64,000 bases of DNA from positions 10,880,001 to 10,944,000 of the forward strand of contig NC_134017.1 of NCBI RefSeq assembly GCF_040712315.1, written 5' to 3'. Below are positions 25,601 to 35,833 of the stretch, in pieces. Position 1 is the first letter of the stretch. Each line of letters starts with the position of its first letter. The notes below the pieces were generated by a model that was not told where the DNA came from, did no database searches, and saw only the letters and a program-made list of their open reading frames with translations. Source of the stretch: Castanea sativa. Taxonomy: Eukaryota > Streptophyta > Magnoliopsida > Fagales > Fagaceae. Both the position numbers and the translations under genes were made by a program.

Positions 25601-28600
25601 TTGTATACAGTGTTCTTGCAATCTGGAAGAATACTGATAGACCAAGGAGGCAGGTTGTAATGCATATTCCCAAAAGCCACTTTTGCAAAAGTTTTTGGAT
25701 TATAATTGGCAAGGAATGCAGCGCAAGCTCCAGATTTTGATTTGAATACATGAGCCTGTGCCAGAAAAATGAAATTTTGGGAGTGAGTTTTAGTTGTGAG
25801 TCAATCTGAAGTATGAATGAATGAGTAACGATTCTTAGTAAACAGAAATCCATTTAACCTCTTGATAATTTCCAAGTGATGTCACAGTGGGATCTCCAGA
25901 TACTAAAGCTGGTTCGCTCAGCTTTATTGCTCTATGCAAATCTTTCAAATGACCCCATTTAGGTTGTCTCAGAAGTCCTACATAGAAAAAGAAATAGCAA
26001 TTATTAAAATTCATGCAGTGCAATCCTAGTTTTAGGGGAGAAAATAAATTCTGAAGAAAGCACAGTTGATAATTTTTCAGTTGTCTCATGCCTGTGTCAG
26101 TGTGAGTGTGTTCCTTAGGTGAAAAATCTGTTAAATAGTTAAAGAACTTTTACCTCATCAATAAAAATATATGAATATCCTAAAATTATAATGATGATAG
26201 ATTTGATTGTTTGACAAGGGAAGGAACCACCAGATGATGGGCTACATCCATCCAAAATCTTTTCATTCATATCATGGTAATGTCTAAAGCTATCACAATC
26301 TGCATACAATGAAATTGACTCTATATGACCAAAGGTCTAAAAGATACTATAACTAGTTAGGTTGCAGTCATCTTTAGTCAATCTTTAGCTTGTTAGATAC
26401 ATGTGTGTTACCCCTCAAATGACGGTCAATTGTTTTCTTACCTGATATATTGTATAACTAATCAAATTATCAGATTTAACAGTCATTAGAAATATCATGA
26501 TATTTCCATCACAAACTCACCCCATGCATAATAAGGACAATATGGTCGCTATTACACCAGAGTCAAAAATAAATGGGGGGGTTTTTTATTTTTATTTTCT
26601 TAAAAAAGAAGAATTGAAGCTTGCTTTATGGTGAAGTGACAGCAGCAACTACTCCACTATGATGTGGCACAGGGCGCCAAGTGACATTTGAAAATTAATG
26701 TAAGTGCAGCAAAACTGGATGATGAAAAAAAAAATTCTATGAAAACGAATACAAACAATTGGAAAACATACAAGTAGTTATGGTTCTATCTACTAAAACT
26801 ACACAAATGAAATGTTTAATAACATAACTCCTTTGTGCATACCATATTCATCAATAGGAGCATCATAATCATAACTAGTAGCAATGAAAGGACCACCAGC
26901 GGTTCGGCCAAAGTTGGTTCCCCCATGATACTGAAAACATGAAAACAAACAAATAAAGCACAGTTCAATCAATTATTCAGAATATAGGAGTCACTCCACA
27001 CAAACAATGAAGTTACCATATAATAATTAACGAATGATCCCCCTTTCTGTATAAACCTTGCAACTGAAAAAGCCAAGTCTTCAGCTGGCCGATAAGGAAC
27101 TGGACCTCCAAACTCGGTAAACCTGTACATGTTACAGAGAACAAAGGATAATTAATCAGAAAATAACTTAAAGCAATCTACTCACTTAGTTCTAGGTTTG
27201 TGGTTGAATCATAATAAATTTATATATTCAACAAAGAATGACAGAATCTAGCACCCAGTTCAAGCTAAAAGCGCAAATATTTACCAGCCAGTCCAGGCTT
27301 CTGTCCACATCTTGGGTTTATAAGCTTTGTTGGGAGAGAAGTAGTCGCAGTAGAAACCATTGCAAGTGTTAATCTGTTTGGATACATCTTTGAAATTAGA
27401 ACGAGAAGAAGAAAAACAAAAGGAAAGAACGGATAAGGATAAACCACCAGAGAACAGAGCAATAATAAACCTATAATTCCAACAGCCAAGAAGTCAACCA
27501 AAGATACATGACTCACACCAATTTTTTATTTTTATTGGAAAGCACCCAACGTAATATACACGACTCACAACAATTAACTTAGGATTACAAGCTTAGAAAA
27601 GCTACAAATATTATTTATCTGTGCCACTATATAAGTTAGAAGGTTTATGTATGTGTGAATAATAAATTAGAAAACAGAGTCATAAATCTCTGTTACAAAT
27701 CTCAATTGCTAAAGTGAATTAAATAATTGCAACAGTCACAGAGAGGACAGAGATAGAGCAGTGTTTAGCCATGTGCAATGAGGAATAATTATTCATTTCC
27801 TCGATGACTAACATGGGTACATCACGCTATTGAGTGGCAACCCCACTAGGGACTGTGGGAACATAGCATCAGCAAGTAATCATCAAGGGTTGGCTTGAGT
27901 TAATTGAACATGCTAAGTAAAGGTAAAAAGGCAATGACAAAAGGAAAGAAAGTTAGGCTGCACTTACAACAGGATCAGGGGCATCATCTTGCTTGCACAT
28001 TACCCATGGGACACCAGTGCCAAGCCCCACAGCCATTTTGGCAGCCCACTTGGTGTAAGCTTGACCGGGTTCACCGATTTCATATTCCTCGGGTCCATAT
28101 TCATTTTCAATCTGTCACAAACATTGAAAGAGAAAAATACATCTCTTAGTTTACTACCTCTTATTATTAGATGAATACAAATTTAAGTTCTATTGGTAAA
28201 AATTATAGAAGTTCATTGGATTAAGTGAAGAAGTAGAATACAGTGCTGTGCCAACCTGGGATAGAATTATTGGACCACCTTGAGACTCAAACAACCTTTC
28301 AGCCTTCATCATATTGACAATCTTTGTTGTGAATCTTTGCATTTGATACTTCATTACAACAAATTGAAAATCAAAATCCAGTTGAAAAATAGATCAAATC
28401 AATTCCATATGAAAGAAACTGAGATACATGAGGGTATTTCAGATGTAAGAATCATAAGTTTCTAACCTTAAAAGGCCCATTATCTGTTCTGAAATTGATC
28501 CCCGGAATGTACTTCAGCCAAATAGGGAATCCCCTGAAAAGAAAATATATTCTCACACTCAGATTTTCAAAACTTACAGTATATTTATGTGTATATTTCT

Positions 28601-29325
28601 ATTTTTAGAATTCAGATAAATTTAGTATTACCCAAAGTTCCACTCAGCACAAACATAAGGACCAATCCTGAGATGAACATAAAGGCCAGCTTGCTTCACC
28701 AGCTTAATAAATTTGACCAGATCATAGTTCCCCCCAAAGTAATACTATAACAAATAAGAAGTATCAGTACACATAAGTCAAATACTCTGTTCCATAAATA
28801 TAACATTGATTCACAGAAAAGAAAAACAGCTGCCATTATCCATTACCTTGCCAGGTTGAGGCTCATGCCCATTCCAGAAAACATAAGTCTGAATCACATC
28901 CAAACCTCCTTCCTTAGCCTTCTGAATAAGATCTGGCCACATCTGCAACAACCCCAAAAAGACTCAAACTTTGAGAACAAAAATAAACAACAAAAATAAA
29001 GCTTTTTTTTTTTCAAAAAATTGAAAAAGCTATGAAGGGGGGAATTTTAGAGGCACCCAGTTAAAGAAAAACAACAAAAGACCAGAGAAACTGAGAAAAA
29101 CCAGAAAATAAAAGAGGCCCAGAAAGCACATTTGGAGCAAAATACCTCAGGGGTGCTTCTTGGGTAGTGAATGGATCCAGAAATGAGAATCCTTCTCTGC
29201 CCATTAATGGTTATAGCTTTAGAATCATAGGACACAGAAGCTTTAGCAATACCAACACATAAACCCAACAAAACCACCACTGTCACATTCCACATTACAA
29301 GCTTCAACCCCATCATGGTGACCAT
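22656..29325 (-). CDS. BGAL1: Beta-galactosidase, GH35 with C-terminal SUEL lectin domain (BGAL1-like), 19 exons
   Basis: Exons (minus strand): 29325-29146, 28942-28847, 28744-28632, 28533-28467, 28348-28256, 28111-27968, 27373-27285, 27122-27017, 26930-26843, 25977-25859, 25755-25591, 25246-25068, 24926-24817, 24570-24461, 24346-24236, 24159-24049, 23721-23516, 23432-23096 and 22766-22656. All introns are GT-AG and the frame is unbroken: 844 residues, close to the usual 840-850. Residues 1-30 are a secretion signal. The GH35 signature [13 protein letters not shown] spans exons 5-6, with proton donor Glu187; the nucleophile is Glu256 in [10 protein letters not shown]. The SUEL/Gal-lectin domain covers about 765-844, with paired cysteines (CGPGQ, CGSF, SCHAH, CVGQNSC). 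The enzyme removes terminal beta-galactosyl residues from wall polysaccharides in the apoplast. The first in-frame ATG is 29325; ATGs at 29316 and 29313 are alternatives. The match to BGAL1 is from memory. Confidence 0.96.
22763..22763 (-). other. Start of last BGAL1 exon region encoding the lectin C-terminus
   Basis: The final exon (22766-22656) supplies the last lectin cysteines and ends VEAVCS before TGA at 22658-22656. Introns on either side of the lectin-coding exons 18 and 19 are short (335 bp or less). Confidence 0.8.
25978..26842 (-). other. Longest intron (intron 9, 865 bp) of the beta-galactosidase gene
   Basis: Acceptor AG at 25979-25978 and donor GT at 26842-26841. AT-rich with no coding signal or clear element inside. 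Confidence 0.6.
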
Positions 29326-29700
29326 GAAGGAAGCAAGCAAGCAAGTAATCCTCTTTTGTTTATGCAGCTTCTTAAAACAAAACAATGGCCTTTTTGTTAT
29401 TCTTTCTTTTCTCTCTCACTTGCAAACACTTTATTCTAAGCTTCTTTTGGAGAGAGAAAGTAAAGGAAAACCAACACAGCTGGTTTTTGTCTTTCTTTTC
29501 TTTCCTTTCCTTTTCTTTTGCGAGTGAAAGAAAGAAAATAAGAAGCGTGAGCGAGAATTTTACACACACCAGTACTACAACCCAACACTCTAACACTGCT
29601 AATAATAATAACAAGTTTGTTTGTCGTGTGAAATGGCTTTGCAACTCTTGCTTAATGAATGTGCTGTATCGCTCTGCTTAAATAACACACTGACAGAGTA
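29326..29700 (-). promoter_or_regulatory. 5'UTR/promoter region of BGAL1-like gene
   Basis: On the gene's strand this region is purine/pyrimidine-patterned, with CT and GAAA repeats (29440-29540). A TTATTTAAG string at about 29674-29683 (read on the minus strand) is a possible TATA box. Position is plausible but unproven. Confidence 0.35.
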
Positions 29701-30445
29701 ATGGGGGTGTTGTCTGAAAGTGGGTCCCACTTTGAAGGTGCTTTGGGACCCACAATTTTGGCCTTTTTCTCATATAACCTTTTATTTTATTTTATATATA
29801 TATTTTTGGATTTACTCAAAATGACTAGGAGCTTCATCCAATGAATTTATATAATTTATTTTCCTATGCTTTTTTTTTTTTTTAAATCCTTAATTTTTGT
29901 TTTTTGTTTTTGTTTTTTTTTAATGTTTTAAAAAGTTGTGTAGCAATAAAAAAAGTCATTGTGGTAAAGGTCTGTTTGGCTGTTTGATAAAAACACAAAG
30001 ATTCTGAACTCAATCCCGAAATGGGCGCTATTCCTACTATATTGGCTGAAGAAAATTTTAATGTTTTTCAGAAAAAATGAAAACCCCACGCGCTAGTAAG
30101 CGCGTGAGAATATCAGAAAATAAAAAAATAAATTGTGTACGATGGAAAGTACTTTTAAAGGGTAATCTTTTAGGCTTTTTTGGCCTTTGCCAGGCAATTA
30201 TGGTAGTAATCAAAATCGTGGTCTTTGGATTTTGTTGGATACAGATTTCAGCGTTTAAATTCTAGGTGCGGGTTTAGGCGCGTAACTAAAAGTATTTCTA
30301 TATAAATAAATTGTTGGAATAGGTTTCTTCTTTTTTTTTTTTTTTTCCTCGTTATATCACGAGTACCTCAAAAAAGAAATAATACAATCTTGTCACGGGT
30401 GAGTCTGTAATCTGTATGACACACACTACTACAAATTGTCAAGGT
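29701..30445. other. Intergenic AT-rich DNA, no gene seen
   Basis: T-runs at 29871-29883 and 30331-30347. The frame at 30077-30265 has no recognisable domain. This marks the start of the gene-poor, transposon-rich part of the window. Confidence 0.4.
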
Positions 30446-30454
30446 ATAACGTGC

Positions 30455-30640
30455 GTTTGGGAGATGCTGATGGCACGTTTTGCGTTTTGGGAGGGATACT
30501 GTTCATGAACTAGGTACGAAGTGAAAATTGAAAACTGGTTTCAGTAACAGTGTTATATATTTTAAAATTATTTCACTACAGAATTTTTGGTAATAAATTT
30601 TTAGTTTTTAATAAAATAAGTGGTATTCAAATATACCACA
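30455..30640. mobile_element. Decayed copy of the 'GGTCCGTTTGGATA' MITE family
   Basis: Carries the family's interior order: TACTGTTCATGAAC, GAAAATTGAAAACTGG, AACAGTGTTATATATTTTAA, TTTTTAATAAAATAAGTGGT. It ends with a degraded GTATTCAAATATACC in place of GTATCCAAACGGACC. No reliable target duplication. Confidence 0.5.
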
Positions 30641-30879
30641 ATCTCTTGGGAATTAATAATGACTCTAAAATTTAGTCATTTTTTATCTAAATTATAGAGC
30701 TGATGGAGTTACTCACTACTTCACTATGTTGTTATTTTTTTATTTTTTTATATAAAAAAATGGTGGAATGTTGAGGCTAGTCACTTTCTAGTTAGCAAGA
30801 TAAATCTTCACTAGTTTCTCAACAAGGGGAAAAAAAAGATAAATCTTCACTAGGTTGTTATTCAGGTTAAGCTTGGCTT

Positions 30880-31376
30880 TAGGGCTGTAAATGAACCAAA
30901 CGTTCGTAAGAAGCCCTACCTTGACTCGATAAAAAAAAATGTTGTTCATGTTTGTTTGTCTTTAAATGAGTCAAGTTTGAACCTTAATTTTACATTTGTT
31001 TAATAAACGAGTCAAGCTTAAGCAAAAAAAAAAATCATGAATAGTCTCATGAATAATAGGGCTTGATAAAATATAAATCGGGCTTAAATTGGGGTTGAAG
31101 CCATATTTCTAAAGCAAATAAGTTTGATAATGTGCTTAATATGGGTTGATATTGTATTTGTATTGGATTTCAAACTCAAAAACTTAATATTGAGCTCGAA
31201 TTCAACTTGACTAATGAATCAAGTTGAGCTTGAGCTTGTTAGATAGTCCAAAAGCCTTTCAAACATAATTTGTGGGTTTTGTTCAAAATTAAGTCAAGCT
31301 TGAACATTTTATATTTGTTGTTGAGGTGAGCTTGATCATTCAATAATCAACCAAACTTGGCTCATTTACAGCCCAA
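30880..31376. mobile_element. Non-autonomous hAT-type element, 497 bp
   Basis: Left end TAGGGCTGTAAATGAACCAA; inverse of the right end TTGGGCTGTAAATGAGCCAA. Flanks CTTGGCTT (30872-30879) and GTTGGCTT (31377-31384) match at 7 of 8 bases, as expected for hAT insertion. The interior is AT-rich with TCAAGCTTGA motifs and no transposase frame. A partial repeat of its end (ACCAAACTTGGCTCATTTA) follows at 31413-31431. Confidence 0.75.
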
Positions 31377-31500
31377 GTTGGCTTGCTCACTCTTATTTAG
31401 ATTTCTTAATTGACCAAACTTGGCTCATTTAAAACTACCATTGAAGTCTTGTGATGACATATAGGTACACCCTTCATTAATATCGGTTGTACCCTATAGG

Positions 31501-31980
31501 CAGGGACGTAGCTATGCTTGGACCAAGGGGGGCAATGGCCCCCCTTGGCCCAATGAGAAAAAGCAAAATATAAAATATATGAAACTTGGTTTTGAATTTT
31601 CATACTCAATTTTTGTTCAATATTTCCATGCTTTTACAAAAAAATACAATTTCTTTATTCAAATTTTCATTAAATTTTGATTCTTTTTATAAGTTTCTGT
31701 CTGGATTCTAAATGATTTATGAAATTTATCTTAAAGTATTAGCGTAGGATAATTGCAACTTAAGTGTTCAATGAAGTTCCCTAAAAAAGTTTGGGATAAA
31801 CACACACACACAGATATATATATATAATTTTATAAGTTGCTTGGATAAAAAAAAAAAAAAGGTTATTCATTGGGTTAATCTAGAGTTACAATATAAAGGT
31901 TTAGGTTATAACAATTTTTTTAAGCATTTGGGTTTGAGTATATCTCGCCCCCCTCACTTAAAATCCTAGCTCCGTCCCTG
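31501..31980. mobile_element. Non-autonomous hAT-type element, 480 bp, perfect 8-bp TSD
   Basis: Left end CAGGGACGTAGCTATG; inverse of the right end CAGGGACGGAGCTAGG. Both ends abut a perfect 8-bp duplication CCTATAGG (31493-31500 and 31981-31988). CAGGG-type termini plus an 8-bp duplication are diagnostic of hAT elements. No transposase coding. A (CA)n(TA)n microsatellite lies inside at about 31801-31828. Confidence 0.92.
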
Positions 31981-31988
31981 CCTATAGG

Positions 31989-32432
31989 CATTGATCTTGG
32001 CAAACATCTAATGTAACAAGCCTTAGATGTGACTTAACTAAAGCTTTTGTAGTCCAGTGATACCTTATCTCTTGTTTAACACTTTGCATGGGAAGAGGGG
32101 TAAAAAACAATGAAAAAAAAAGAATATTTTTTTCATTTTAAGAGTTTTGAATGTGAGAAAATGAGATTGGTAGGGGGAGACACTCATTTCTTAATTTTCT
32201 TTCAAAATTTCAAATTCTTAATCCACCCAAAATTGAGAGTAGTCGAGGGAATGAAATTGAATTTAATGAAATTGTCACTAAAACTCCTAAAATATCCTTA
32301 TACTTCAACATTTTATTTAAAAAAAAACAAGCAGTATAATAGTAATGTTGCTATAAATGATTTCATTCTATTTCTTCTAATGTTTGTCTTAAATAAGGTT
32401 ACATTTTGTTCTTTTTTATTCTATTATTTTAA
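31989..32432. other. Intergenic, possible old transposon flank
   Basis: AT-rich. The frame at 32110-32445 lacks recognisable domains. Parts resemble the far side at 32815-32930 only vaguely. No gene seen. Confidence 0.35.
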
Positions 32433-32433
32433 A

Positions 32434-32813
32434 GGATCGTGTTAATGAATGCCCTTAAGGTAATTATTAATAGGGTCATGCTAACAAATGTCCTTAGGGC
32501 ATTGGTTAACAATCTATTTTAGGAAAGTTTTAACACCACTTTTATGGGAAATGAAAAAAGTTGTCAAAATATTAATTGCGTTATTTCCTTTTCCCATAAA
32601 AACTTTTTTTAAATAGATTATTAATCAATGCCCTAAGGGCATTTGTTAGCATGTCCTTTATTAATAAATCATATTAACTATTATGACATTACTTTTATGA
32701 AAAATATGAAAAATCGTCAACAAAATTAATTGCTTTATGATCATTTTCTCATAAAATATTTCTAAAAATAATTTTAAAATTAATACTTTAAAAGCATTCG
32801 TTAACATTTTCCT
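32434..32813. mobile_element. Older MITE interrupted by a younger member of its own family
   Basis: The left part (32434-32472, with GTTAATGAATGCCCTTAAGG) and right part (32667-32813, ending AAGCATTCGTTAACATTTTC) form inverted ends of one element when the insert at 32473-32657 is ignored. The interior (TTACTTTTATGAAAAATATG, ATTAATTGCTTTATGATC) parallels the insert's own interior, so both belong to one family. Confidence 0.6.
32473..32657. mobile_element. Mutator-type MITE, 185 bp, perfect 9-bp TSD
   Basis: Left end GGGTCATGCTAACAAATG and inverse of right end AGGACATGCTAACAAATG; the inverted ends match for about 50 bp. The 9-bp duplication TTATTAATA is exact (32464-32472 and 32658-32666). Long inverted ends with 9-bp duplications indicate the Mutator superfamily. 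Confidence 0.88.
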
Positions 32814-32959
32814 ATTTGAAAACATCCCATCAAGATAAATTAATATCATTTCATTCCTTTCTCATTAATTAAATAGATTCCATTTCATTCATTTATGAAC
32901 TCCTAAACGAATTATAAGAGAAAGTTTGAAATTTTCACCATAAGAATATGGTAATTCTC

Positions 32960-32961
<2 letters not shown>
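32814..32961. other. AT-rich spacer, nothing recognised
   Basis: Short AT-rich stretch between the nested MITEs and the (GA)n tract. Confidence 0.4.

Positions 32962-33033
<72 letters not shown>
32962..33033. repeat. (GA)35 microsatellite
   Basis: Uninterrupted GA dinucleotide repeat of about 71 bp. It is not next to any gene I can see, so a role as a GAGA-type promoter element is not supported. Confidence 0.95.
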
Positions 33034-33037
<4 letters not shown>

Positions 33038-33315
33038 GATTCATTATCTATAATAATAAAAAACTATATTTATGGGCGATTACTTACAAATTAAAACCCT
33101 TTAGAGTCTTAAGGTAACTTCAACATAGAGTTTTTTTTTTTTTTGGAAATAATTACAATATGCTGCTAACCCCGCAGCTCGAATCATTTCCCCCATAGAG
33201 TTACTAAAATTATATTCATCCATTTTAAAATTAGTGAACAATTTTGACCACGTTATTTATATTTTGCATAAATGCAAAAATAGTAGTAACCAATATTTGT
33301 TTAAATTATTGATGA

Positions 33316-34161
33316 TGTAGGGGCATTGGGCCCAGTAATTTACCAAGGATGGCCCAACGAGGTCTTTTGGGCTAGAAACCCTAAACCGAAGACATCAAAA
33401 TGATCTTGGAGTATCTGAAGGGATCTCATAAAGAAATGTCAAGTAAAGATATGATAAACGAATGACCAATTATGTCCGAGGAGTATATTTGTCCTCGGAT
33501 TGTTAATCCGAGGACATAGGACGAGAGGTTTAGTATCCTTGGGATATGTTATAAAGACTCCTACGGCTACGGGAATACACGGTACACGTGGAGGAAAATA
33601 AGAAGGGCGGTGGAATATCTAAGGTAAAGCTGCTACCACCGCCCATACATTAAAAGCTATGTAAATTGATATATTGACTGCATGGATGGAAGGATGGGAC
33701 GTGAGCATGAAGTTTGGAACTTGGTCCCTGACCCCAGCGGGCTTTAGGGAAGGATTGATGGGACAAGTATCCAAAACCAGCATTACAACCATGAGGTGGA
33801 AGACGATGAAGAGAAGAAAAAGAAGTATAAATGAAGGAGAAGTCCTAAGAAGGAAAGGGAGGCTTTTTCAGGAAGAAAAAGAGCCAATAGGATATGATAA
33901 TCAATATTTGTATCCAAACTTAAGGAAATACTATTATAAACTATCCTCGGATTTCGTCCGAGGAGGAATTCTCAGTCTTACTTTTGCAAACAACTCTTTA
34001 ATTTGTCCCATTGGGCCCAAAGCCCGTTATTTCCCTTATTGTCTAAACCATCCTTGAAATCTAGATTACAAACCCATCCTCTACAAATTTATTGTAAAGA
34101 AAGGCCTTTCAAGCTCATCTCCCTCCAGTCATAGTTTGGGAATTTGAATTGTGTCCTTACA
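33316..34161 (+). mobile_element. Solo LTR (846 bp) of an LTR retrotransposon, TSD GATGA
   Basis: Begins TGTAGGGGC and ends GTCCTTACA (TG...CA). It is flanked by the exact 5-bp duplication GATGA (33311-33315 and 34162-34166). A TATA box (TATAAATG, 33826-33833) gives plus-strand orientation. Near its 3' end it shares phrases such as CTCTACAAATTT with the LTRs at 51316 and 61968, suggesting a related family. No interior or second LTR adjoins it, so it arose by LTR-LTR recombination. The 127-residue frame inside (33674-34057) is a chance frame. Confidence 0.92.
33826..33833 (+). promoter_or_regulatory. LTR TATA box
   Basis: TATAAATG within the solo LTR, at a reasonable distance upstream of a putative R region. 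Sets the orientation of the LTR. Confidence 0.55.
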
Positions 34162-34261
34162 GATGATATAACAAAATTTAATCGACTCACTCCAAGGTAG
34201 ATAAATTTTTTTTGATAGGATCCAAGGTAGATAAATTGGATCTTAGGAACTCTGACATATA

Positions 34262-34553
34262 GGTGGTGTTTGGACTTTGGATAAGTGAGCGTTTGCATTT
34301 GCTGCGTTTTTTTTTTTTTTTTTTAGCTGAGCGTGCTTGGCACTGTCCATGAACAGTGATTTTAGGCTTATGAATAGTGCCAAGCTCGTGAACAATAATT
34401 TTTTCCCAGCTGAGCGCGTTTGGCACTGTTTATTACCCATGAACAGTGATTTTAGGCTTATGAACAGTGCCAAGCGCGTGAACAGTAACTTTTTAATTAT
34501 TATTTTTATTGTTTTCAATTTTCAGCAAAATAAGCGGTATCCAAACGGACCCA
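34262..34553. mobile_element. MITE of the 'GGTCCGTTTGGATA' family with duplicated hairpin core
   Basis: Right end, read inversely, is TGGGTCCGTTTGGATACCGC; the left end GGTGGTGTTTGG is its diverged partner. TA lies on both sides (34260-34261 and 34554-34555). The interior core is present twice in tandem (about 34326-34408 and 34409-34495). Each copy is a hairpin formed by TTGGCACTGT and ACAGTGCCAA-like arms. The frames on both strands are shadows of this repeat. Confidence 0.7.
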
Positions 34554-34859
34554 TAGTCACCCTAAAAATTATGGAGATCCTATCATGATTGTTTGCATAT
34601 GGTGATTGGTATTCGTTTATCATGTAAATCCCTCTCCCCAAATTATGTATTTCAATATTTCATTACTTTGCTAATTAAGTTAAGTATTTGTGAATGTTTC
34701 GTACGTTTATGGTATAGTAACCTCTTGTTATTTTGTGTCATGTTAAATTATCTTAAATTACTAGGTCAATACCGTTAATCACCATTGCTCTCTCTTCCCT
34801 TTCAAGAATCAAAAGGAATAAATATAATCACATAATAAATATTGATGAGGAATGAAGAA

Positions 34860-35420
34860 AAATTAAATTACTCTAGACCGTCCATGGTTATCCACACCAG
34901 CAGCCGTCCAGAAGAAAGCACCAAGGCGAGGCTAACGCCCATGGTCGTCCATAGGCGAAAACACACCCACAGCACTCGTCCTAGGAAAGCTATCATTCCC
35001 GTCCTGAAGGGGTTCGTCCACAAAAGGACCTTTGGACGAGACCTTTACACTCGGGAATTACTGACTACATTTCACCATTCCACAACATACGCATAACTTC
35101 CAGTGACCGTTATATGAGAAAATATAACTCCTAAACGGTTGTGGAAGTTATCCCTAAACCCTCGCACCTCCTCAAATCCAGGGGAGGTTACAATTCCAAT
35201 AATTGTTCCTAGGACACTATATAAACACCCATTCAGACCAGAAAAATGTATGTTTTTACTTCTCCCAAAAAGTTGGAACTCCAAAAATATAGAGAGAAAA
35301 CTAACTTTGCCGTCGGAGGGTTCTTGGCCGGCGACCCCAGTCACCTTTGATCGCTTTTCTTTCTTTTCCAGGCCATCGAAGGAGCAAGCAGTCCTGTCAA
35401 GTCCGAAGCACCCAGCCTAC
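34860..35420 (+). mobile_element. LTR-like fragment of a second retrotransposon family
   Basis: GC-richer than its surroundings. It contains a consensus TATA box (TATATAAA, 35218-35225) followed by a leader-like region (TTGCCGTCGGAGGGTTCTTG), and upstream TCGTCCA/GGACGA repeats. This layout is typical of plant gypsy-type LTRs. I could not define TG...CA ends or a target duplication, so it is a fragment or diverged copy. Confidence 0.6.
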
Positions 35421-35725
35421 TGATTTTCTTTGCAACATCAAATATAATATCTTATAAGATCTAACATGAAAGAAAAATCAATGTAATCCACTGGAATTTT
35501 TCAAATCTTTACTTAAAGAAATAGATAGGAAAATAAACAATCAACATTCATAAGTTCTTCCTAATTTGGTTTTTGATGAACCGGATAATAGGGTTTGAAG
35601 AATCTTTTTTATGTCTTAGGGCATAATGATTAATAAACTATCAACTGAAGTAATTAAATATGATAATTGTTTATCTATTTTACCTTATAAAGATTGCCAA
35701 AAGTCATGATGGTATTGTGCTTTAA
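35421..35725. other. Intergenic AT-rich DNA, nothing recognised
   Basis: No gene and no clear element ends. Confidence 0.4.
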
Positions 35726-35833
35726 AGGTATTTCTCCACCTTATAAAGTCATACCCCCTCCCCTGCCCCCTCCCCCTCCCTTTAAAGGTATTTTTCCACC
35801 TTATGAAGTCATCCCCCCCTCCCCCTCTCCCTC
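35726..35833. repeat. Tandem duplication with C-rich tracts
   Basis: A unit of about 55 bp (TTTAAAGGTATTTCTCCACC, then a CCCCCTCCCC-type tract) occurs twice, at about 35721-35777 and 35780-35833. The minus strand has several close G-runs able to form quadruplexes. The short proline-rich frame here is a by-product. Confidence 0.7.

Noticed and set aside
29326..29385. Longer N-terminus of the beta-galactosidase starting upstream of 29325
   Set aside because: The upstream in-frame codon is TTG, not ATG. The first in-frame ATG is at 29325, and it places the signal peptide at the usual position.
24292..29681. Plus-strand and other-frame ORFs across the beta-galactosidase gene
   Set aside because: They overlap the 19-exon minus-strand gene or its introns and 5'UTR and have no recognisable domain.
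32962..33033. (GA)35 tract as a GAGA-type promoter element
   Set aside because: No gene starts nearby; it looks like an ordinary microsatellite.
33674..34057. 127-residue plus-strand frame as a gene
   Set aside because: It lies wholly inside a TSD-bounded solo LTR, and the translation is not protein-like.
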